Assembly: GCA_945901665.1 (NCBI GenBank)
Contig: CAMDLJ010000088.1
Location: forward strand, 1-8,820
Source: Bordetella parapertussis
GTDB taxonomy: Bacteria > Pseudomonadota > Gammaproteobacteria > Burkholderiales > Burkholderiaceae
Length of the DNA: 8,820 nucleotides
Direction: 5' to 3'
Of the stretch, positions 6,017 through 8,820 are shown piece by piece. How positions within the stretch are numbered: the stretch's first letter is position 1; each line of letters begins with the position of its first letter. The position numbers were made by a program, and so were the translations under genes. The notes beneath the pieces were generated by a model. That model did no database searches, was not told where the DNA came from, and saw nothing but the letters and a program-made list of their open reading frames with translations.

Positions 6017-6930
6017 GCTTTGCGCGAAAACAAGCCCTGCGGGCGAATGAACAAGACCACCGCCATCAACAGATACACCATGATGGAGGCCGCAGCAGGG
6101 CCAGCGGTGGCCGCGACTTGGGGTGGGAAGATTTCGCGAAACAGGTGTGGCAACAAGGTGCGGCCAAAGGTATCGACAAAACCCACCAACAAGGAGCCGA
6201 CAAATGCGCCCCAAATGGACCCAATGCCGCCAATCACAATGACCACAAAGGCCAAGATCAAAATGCTCTCGCCCATGCCCACCTGGACCGCCAACAAGGG
6301 CCCGAGCATGGCGCCCGCGACGGCACACATGGCCGCGCCCAAACCAAACACCAGGGTGAACAAGCGCTGGATGTTGATGCCCATGGCCATGGCCATGTCA
6401 CGGTTGGACGCGCCAGCCCGCACCCAAGCGCCCATGCGGGTTTGGGTCACCACCAGGTACAAAAACAAAGCCAAGGCCAAACCCACCCCAATGATGACGA
6501 GCCGGTAACTGGGGTACTTCAAGCCGGGCAACAATTCCACTGGACCCGACAAAGCGGCCGGGGCCGATAGGGCTAAATCGGTGCCCCAAATCATGCGCAC
6601 CGCTTCGTTGATGATCAAAATCAGGGCAAAGGTGGCCAACACCTGCGACATGTGGTCGCGCCGATACAGGGTGCGCAACAACGTCGACTCCAACACCATG
6701 CCAAACACGGCCGTCAAAGGCACAGCCAACAAAACACCCCATAAAAAGGACTGGGTGATGTTCACCAGCCAGGCGGCCAAAAATGCACCCACCATGTACA
6801 AAGCACCATGGGCCAGATTGATCATGTCCATGATGCCAAACACCAGGGTCAAGCCCGAGGCCAGCAAGAACAACATCAAACCAAATTGAAGCCCGTTGAG
6901 GCTTTGCTCAAGAAACAGTATCCAGGTCAT
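6013..6930 (-). CDS. livH: HAAT-family ABC transporter permease, LivH type
   Basis: A 305-residue inner-membrane permease, normal length for LivH. Family marks are ASGLTLVFGIMDMINLAHGA (24-43), the glycine-rich GAFLAAW region (48-54), the cytoplasmic coupling loop with RAGASNRDMAMAMGIN (171-186), the helix AGAMLGPLL (205-213), and IVIGGIGSIWGAFVGSLLVG (231-250). The C-terminus RPQGLFSRK is typical. The start ATG at 6930 gives the family N-terminus, but its upstream bases (AAGCGCGTGC) hold no clear ribosome site. It is the first permease gene and lies just 18 bases past the T-tract of an intrinsic terminator that follows the binding-protein gene, so its expression probably depends on read-through of that terminator or on an unseen promoter. 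Confidence 0.94.
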   Translation of the reverse strand: MTWILFLEQSLNGLQFGLMLFLLASGLTLVFGIMDMINLAHGALYMVGAFLAAWLVNITQSFLWGVLLAVPLTAVFGMVLESTLLRTLYRRDHMSQVLATFALILIINEAVRMIWGTDLALSAPAALSGPVELLPGLKYPSYRLVIIGVGLALALFLYLVVTQTRMGAWVRAGASNRDMAMAMGINIQRLFTLVFGLGAAMCAVAGAMLGPLLAVQVGMGESILILAFVVIVIGGIGSIWGAFVGSLLVGFVDTFGRTLLPHLFREIFPPQVAATAGPAAASIMVYLLMAVVLFIRPQGLFSRKA

Positions 6931-6947
6931 GCACGCGCTTATCGGTC

Positions 6948-6982
6948 AAAACAAAAAATGCCCCACCACACCGTGGCGGGGC
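6948..6982 (-). terminator. Intrinsic terminator between binding-protein gene and livH
   Basis: On the minus strand GCCCCGCCAC-GGT-GTGGTGGGGC makes a 10-pair stem (one G-U pair) with a 3-base loop at 6982-6960, followed at once by ATTTTTTGTTTT (6959-6948). It lies 26 bases after the binding-protein stop and ahead of livH in the same direction. This is a textbook rho-independent terminator in mid-operon, which would give much more binding protein than permease and ATPase. Confidence 0.88.
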
Positions 6983-7008
6983 CTTAGGGTGAGTGTGCGC
7001 CCCAGCGT

Positions 7009-8196
7009 TTATTTCATGGGGCAATCTTGCACATAAGCGTCGCCATGGCTGGCCAACACCGGGGTTTGCGACACAATTTTGTTGACCAAACGGCCCTGGG
7101 CGTCTTTTTGCACTTCGCGCAGGTAGTAGTTTTGGATCGGGTACTGGTTGGTGTTGAATTTAAAAGCCCCGCGCACCGATTCAAATTTGGCCTCTTTGAT
7201 GTGGCGGCGCAAGGCTTCTTTGTCTTCCAAATTGCCTTTGGCACCGCGCACCGCCGCGTCAATCAACAACGCGGTGTCGTAGCCTTGGGCGGCGTAGACG
7301 GTGGGCAAGCGCTTGTACTCTTTCTCAAACTCGGCGACAAACTTTTTGTTGGCCGCGTTGTTCAAGTCCAAGCCCCAATGGGCGGTATCGGTGATGCCCA
7401 GCATCTCGTCACCCACGCTGCGGATGATGTCTTGGTCGGCACCAAAGCCGGGCAACACCATTTTGGTGTCTTTGTTCAAGCCAGCGGCCACAAACTGCTT
7501 GATGAAGTTGATGCCCATGCCCCCGGGTAAAAAGAAGTACAACACGTCTGGCTTGGCTGCGCGAATTTCAGCCAATTCGGCCGAGTAGTCCAGCTGGCCC
7601 AGTTTGGTGTAGACCTCAGCGGCCACTTTGCCTTTGTAGAAACGCTTGAAGCCGGCCAAAGAGTCTTTGCCCGCTTGGTAGTTGGGGGCCACCAAATAGG
7701 CCGACTTGAAGCCCCGGTTGGTGGCGTGCTGGCCTGCAGCCTCATGGTAGGCGTCGTTGGGCCAAGACACGGCAAAGAAATAAGGGCTGCAATCTTTGCC
7801 AGCGATGGGAGAAGGCGCGGCATTGGGGCTGAGGTAAAAAGTTTTCTCACCCACGGCCTCGGGCAAACCCGCCAACATGATGTTGGAGAACACCACACCG
7901 GTCATGAAGTCCACTTTGTCGCGCTTGACGTAGCGCTCAAACAGCTGTTTGCCCACATCGGGCTTGAACTGGTCGTCGCCAATCAACACTTCAGCGGGCA
8001 AACCACCCAGCCTGCCGCCGTTGAGCTTGACCGCCAGGTTGAAGGCGTCGCGAATTTCTGCGCCCAATGCGCCATTGGGGCCAGACAAGGTGCTGACGAA
8101 CCCAATCTTGACCTTGTCAGCGGCCTGAACCATGGATGCGGCCAATAAACTGGCCAAAGACAAGGCCAGCAAACGGCCCGATTTCGTTGTGCGCAT
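7009..8196 (-). CDS. HAAT-family periplasmic substrate-binding protein (LivK-like, probably aromatic-compound type)
   Basis: A 395-residue exported solute receptor that delivers ligand to LivHMGF. The N-terminus has a Sec signal peptide: basic MRTTKSGR, hydrophobic LLALSLASLLAASM, and an AXA-type site VQA, cleaved after A25. The mature protein begins ADKVKIGFVSTLSGPNGALG, the usual opening strand and ligand loop of periplasmic-binding-protein type 1 receptors. Further marks are FSNIMLAGLPEA (103-114), SPNAAPSPIAGKDCSPYFF (123-141), VAPNYQAGKD (169-178), TKLGQLDYSAELAEIRAAKP (197-216) and VYAAQGYDTALLIDAAV (300-316). C136 and C392 are the only mature cysteines and may form a disulphide. From memory of the family this pattern matches the branch linked to aromatic degradation rather than leucine receptors, but the ligand is not proven. 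The ATG at 8196 with AAAGGAG at 8202-8208 is preferred over a GTG at 8202. Confidence 0.92.
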   Translation of the reverse strand: MRTTKSGRLLALSLASLLAASMVQAADKVKIGFVSTLSGPNGALGAEIRDAFNLAVKLNGGRLGGLPAEVLIGDDQFKPDVGKQLFERYVKRDKVDFMTGVVFSNIMLAGLPEAVGEKTFYLSPNAAPSPIAGKDCSPYFFAVSWPNDAYHEAAGQHATNRGFKSAYLVAPNYQAGKDSLAGFKRFYKGKVAAEVYTKLGQLDYSAELAEIRAAKPDVLYFFLPGGMGINFIKQFVAAGLNKDTKMVLPGFGADQDIIRSVGDEMLGITDTAHWGLDLNNAANKKFVAEFEKEYKRLPTVYAAQGYDTALLIDAAVRGAKGNLEDKEALRRHIKEAKFESVRGAFKFNTNQYPIQNYYLREVQKDAQGRLVNKIVSQTPVLASHGDAYVQDCPMK

Positions 8197-8201
8197 GATC
8201 A

Positions 8202-8208
8202 CTCCTTT
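8202..8208 (-). promoter_or_regulatory. Strong ribosome binding site of the binding-protein gene
   Basis: AAAGGAG on the minus strand lies 5 bases before the ATG at 8196. It is the best ribosome site in the window, consistent with high receptor synthesis. It rules out the GTG at 8202, which lies within the site. Confidence 0.75.
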
Positions 8209-8251
8209 AAATCAACTGGAAACACCTCACCGGGCCAAACCTCAGCAAAGA

Positions 8252-8281
8252 GCACATATTGTCGCTTGTGCGACGACACAA
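8252..8281. promoter_or_regulatory. Three interlocking dyads upstream of the binding-protein gene
   Basis: Within 30 bases are GCACA-N10-TGTGC (8252-8271), GTCGC-N4-GCGAC (8261-8274) and TTGTG-N6-CACAA (8266-8281). They lie about 55-85 bases before the binding-protein ATG, in the 139-base gap after the SDR gene, where its promoter should be. This looks like an operator for a dimeric regulator or overlapping sites. The dyads are even-length and do not match a symmetric LysR T-N11-A box. A clear -10/-35 pair could not be assigned. Confidence 0.4.
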
Positions 8282-8286
8282 ACCCT

Positions 8287-8301
8287 CAGGGATTCCCCCT
8301 G
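8287..8301 (-). terminator. Weak hairpin after the SDR gene
   Basis: CAGGG-N5-CCCTG forms a 5-pair stem 35 bases after the SDR stop; on the minus strand it is followed by AGGGTTTGTG, a poor U-tract. A run of seven T (TGTTTTTTTCGG) directly follows the SDR stop but has no hairpin before it. Termination between the SDR and binding-protein genes is possible but not well supported. Confidence 0.22.
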
Positions 8302-8335
8302 CCACTTTTGACTCCCTGGATGTCCGAAAAAAACA

Positions 8336-8820
8336 TCACAGGTTCAAACTCCCCACGCTGGCGCCACCGCAGACATACAAGACCTGTCCGGTGATGAAGT
8401 CGCTCTCAGGCTTGGCAAAAAAACCAGCTGCACGGGCCACATCGGCGGGCTCGCCCAGCCGTCGCACCGGCAAGGAAGCTGCCAATTGCCGCTCTTTGTC
8501 GCTGCCCGCAGGCACCACATCGTGGAACATGGCGGTGCTGCGGATCGGCCCGGGTGCAATCACATTCACGGTGATACCCTGTGGGCCCAGTTCTAAAGCC
8601 CAGGTGCGGGCCATGCCCATCAAGCCGGCCTTGGTGGCCGAATACACACTGCGGGTGGCCAAGCCCACCGCGGCGCGCGAAGACAACAGCACCACCCGGC
8701 CAAATTGTTGGGCCTGCATGGTGGGCAAGGCGGCTTGCACCATTTGAATGGCGCAGGCCAGGTGCAACTGGGTCAAGTCGTCCAAGTCGTTCAAACGCAC
8801 ATCGGGCAACAAAGCAGCGC
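8336..8820 (-). CDS. Short-chain dehydrogenase/reductase, N-terminus outside the window (partial)
   Basis: The frame is open from the right window edge to a TGA at 8338-8336 and gives 160 residues, roughly the C-terminal two thirds of a normal SDR of about 250. The Rossmann glycine motif (TGxxxGxG) is outside the window. Present are the FGRVVLLSSRAAVG strand with the catalytic Ser 13 residues before the Tyr, the YSATKAG active site (YxxxK), the post-active-site ITVNVIAPGPIRSTAM segment that contacts NAD(P), and the FabG-like end FITGQVLYVCGG. It is an NAD(P)-dependent oxidoreductase. Beside a Rieske oxygenase and an uptake system it could be a cis-dihydrodiol dehydrogenase, but hydroxyacyl or other alcohol dehydrogenases of this fold end similarly, so the substrate is open. 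It has the same orientation as the transporter operon, with a 139-base gap. Confidence 0.9.
   Translation of the reverse strand, partial: AALLPDVRLNDLDDLTQLHLACAIQMVQAALPTMQAQQFGRVVLLSSRAAVGLATRSVYSATKAGLMGMARTWALELGPQGITVNVIAPGPIRSTAMFHDVVPAGSDKERQLAASLPVRRLGEPADVARAAGFFAKPESDFITGQVLYVCGGASVGSLNL

Noticed and set aside
6017..6328. N-terminal extension of LivM by 104 codons
   Set aside because: It lies within livH, has an Arg/Gly/His/Cys-rich sequence unlike a permease, and a better start sits at the ATGA overlap.
5909..6570. Overlapping plus-strand open frames antisense to livH/livM
   Set aside because: Low-complexity, Ala/Thr/Gln/His-rich translations mirroring hydrophobic codons on the other strand.
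8252..8281. CRP/FNR-type site in the dyad cluster
   Set aside because: The TGTG and CACA halves are separated by 6 bases rather than the 8 of TGTGA-N6-TCACA, and the flanking A/T positions do not match.
1..8820. CRISPR array, tRNA, rRNA, insertion sequence or toxin-antitoxin module
   Set aside because: No regularly spaced repeats, no cloverleaf, no transposase motifs and no small gene pairs were seen; coding density leaves no room for them.

Overview
The window reads as ordinary, densely coded chromosome of a beta-proteobacterium, most likely a Comamonadaceae member (Burkholderiales). This rests on the moderately high GC content judged by eye, heavy use of TTG for leucine, and the style of the proteins. 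Genus cannot be fixed from the sequence. No RNA genes, CRISPR arrays, insertion sequences or long repeats were seen, and no gene-free stretch exceeds about 140 bases.

Layout. At the left edge are a folate-pathway gene, folB (76-444, +), and the last 21 codons of an upstream gene whose tail resembles a second FolB-like protein. Facing folB is a two-gene operon on the minus strand for an aromatic-ring-hydroxylating (Rieske) oxygenase: alpha subunit (2517 to 1192), then beta subunit (1178 to 543). Divergent from it is a LysR-type regulator (2620-3525, +), with a LysR-type T-N11-A dyad over its start codon. Convergent with lysR is a complete branched-chain-amino-acid-type (HAAT) ABC uptake system on the minus strand, in transcription order: periplasmic binding protein (8196 to 7009), intrinsic terminator, permease LivH (6930 to 6013), permease LivM (6016 to 5042), ATPase LivG (5049 to 4294) and ATPase LivF (4297 to 3584). 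The four membrane and ATPase genes overlap by 4 to 8 bases at each junction. At the right edge is the C-terminal two thirds of a short-chain dehydrogenase/reductase (SDR), also on the minus strand and truncated by the window end.

How it may work together (inference). Transporters of this class beside Rieske oxygenases commonly import aromatic acids. The binding protein resembles the aromatic-compound branch of the LivK-like family more than true leucine-binding proteins. A plausible scheme is uptake of an aromatic carboxylate, dihydroxylation by the two-subunit oxygenase, and possibly oxidation of the cis-diol by the SDR, with the LysR protein sensing substrate or intermediate. The substrate cannot be read from the sequence. 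No ferredoxin or reductase for the oxygenase lies in the window, so electrons must come from elsewhere.

No wholly new system was found. The points most worth a second look are the LysR operator candidate, an interlocking set of dyads upstream of the binding-protein gene, the terminator between binding protein and permeases, the missing electron-transfer genes, the atypical switch region of LivF, the N-terminal extension of the beta subunit, and the apparent tandem FolB-like genes.
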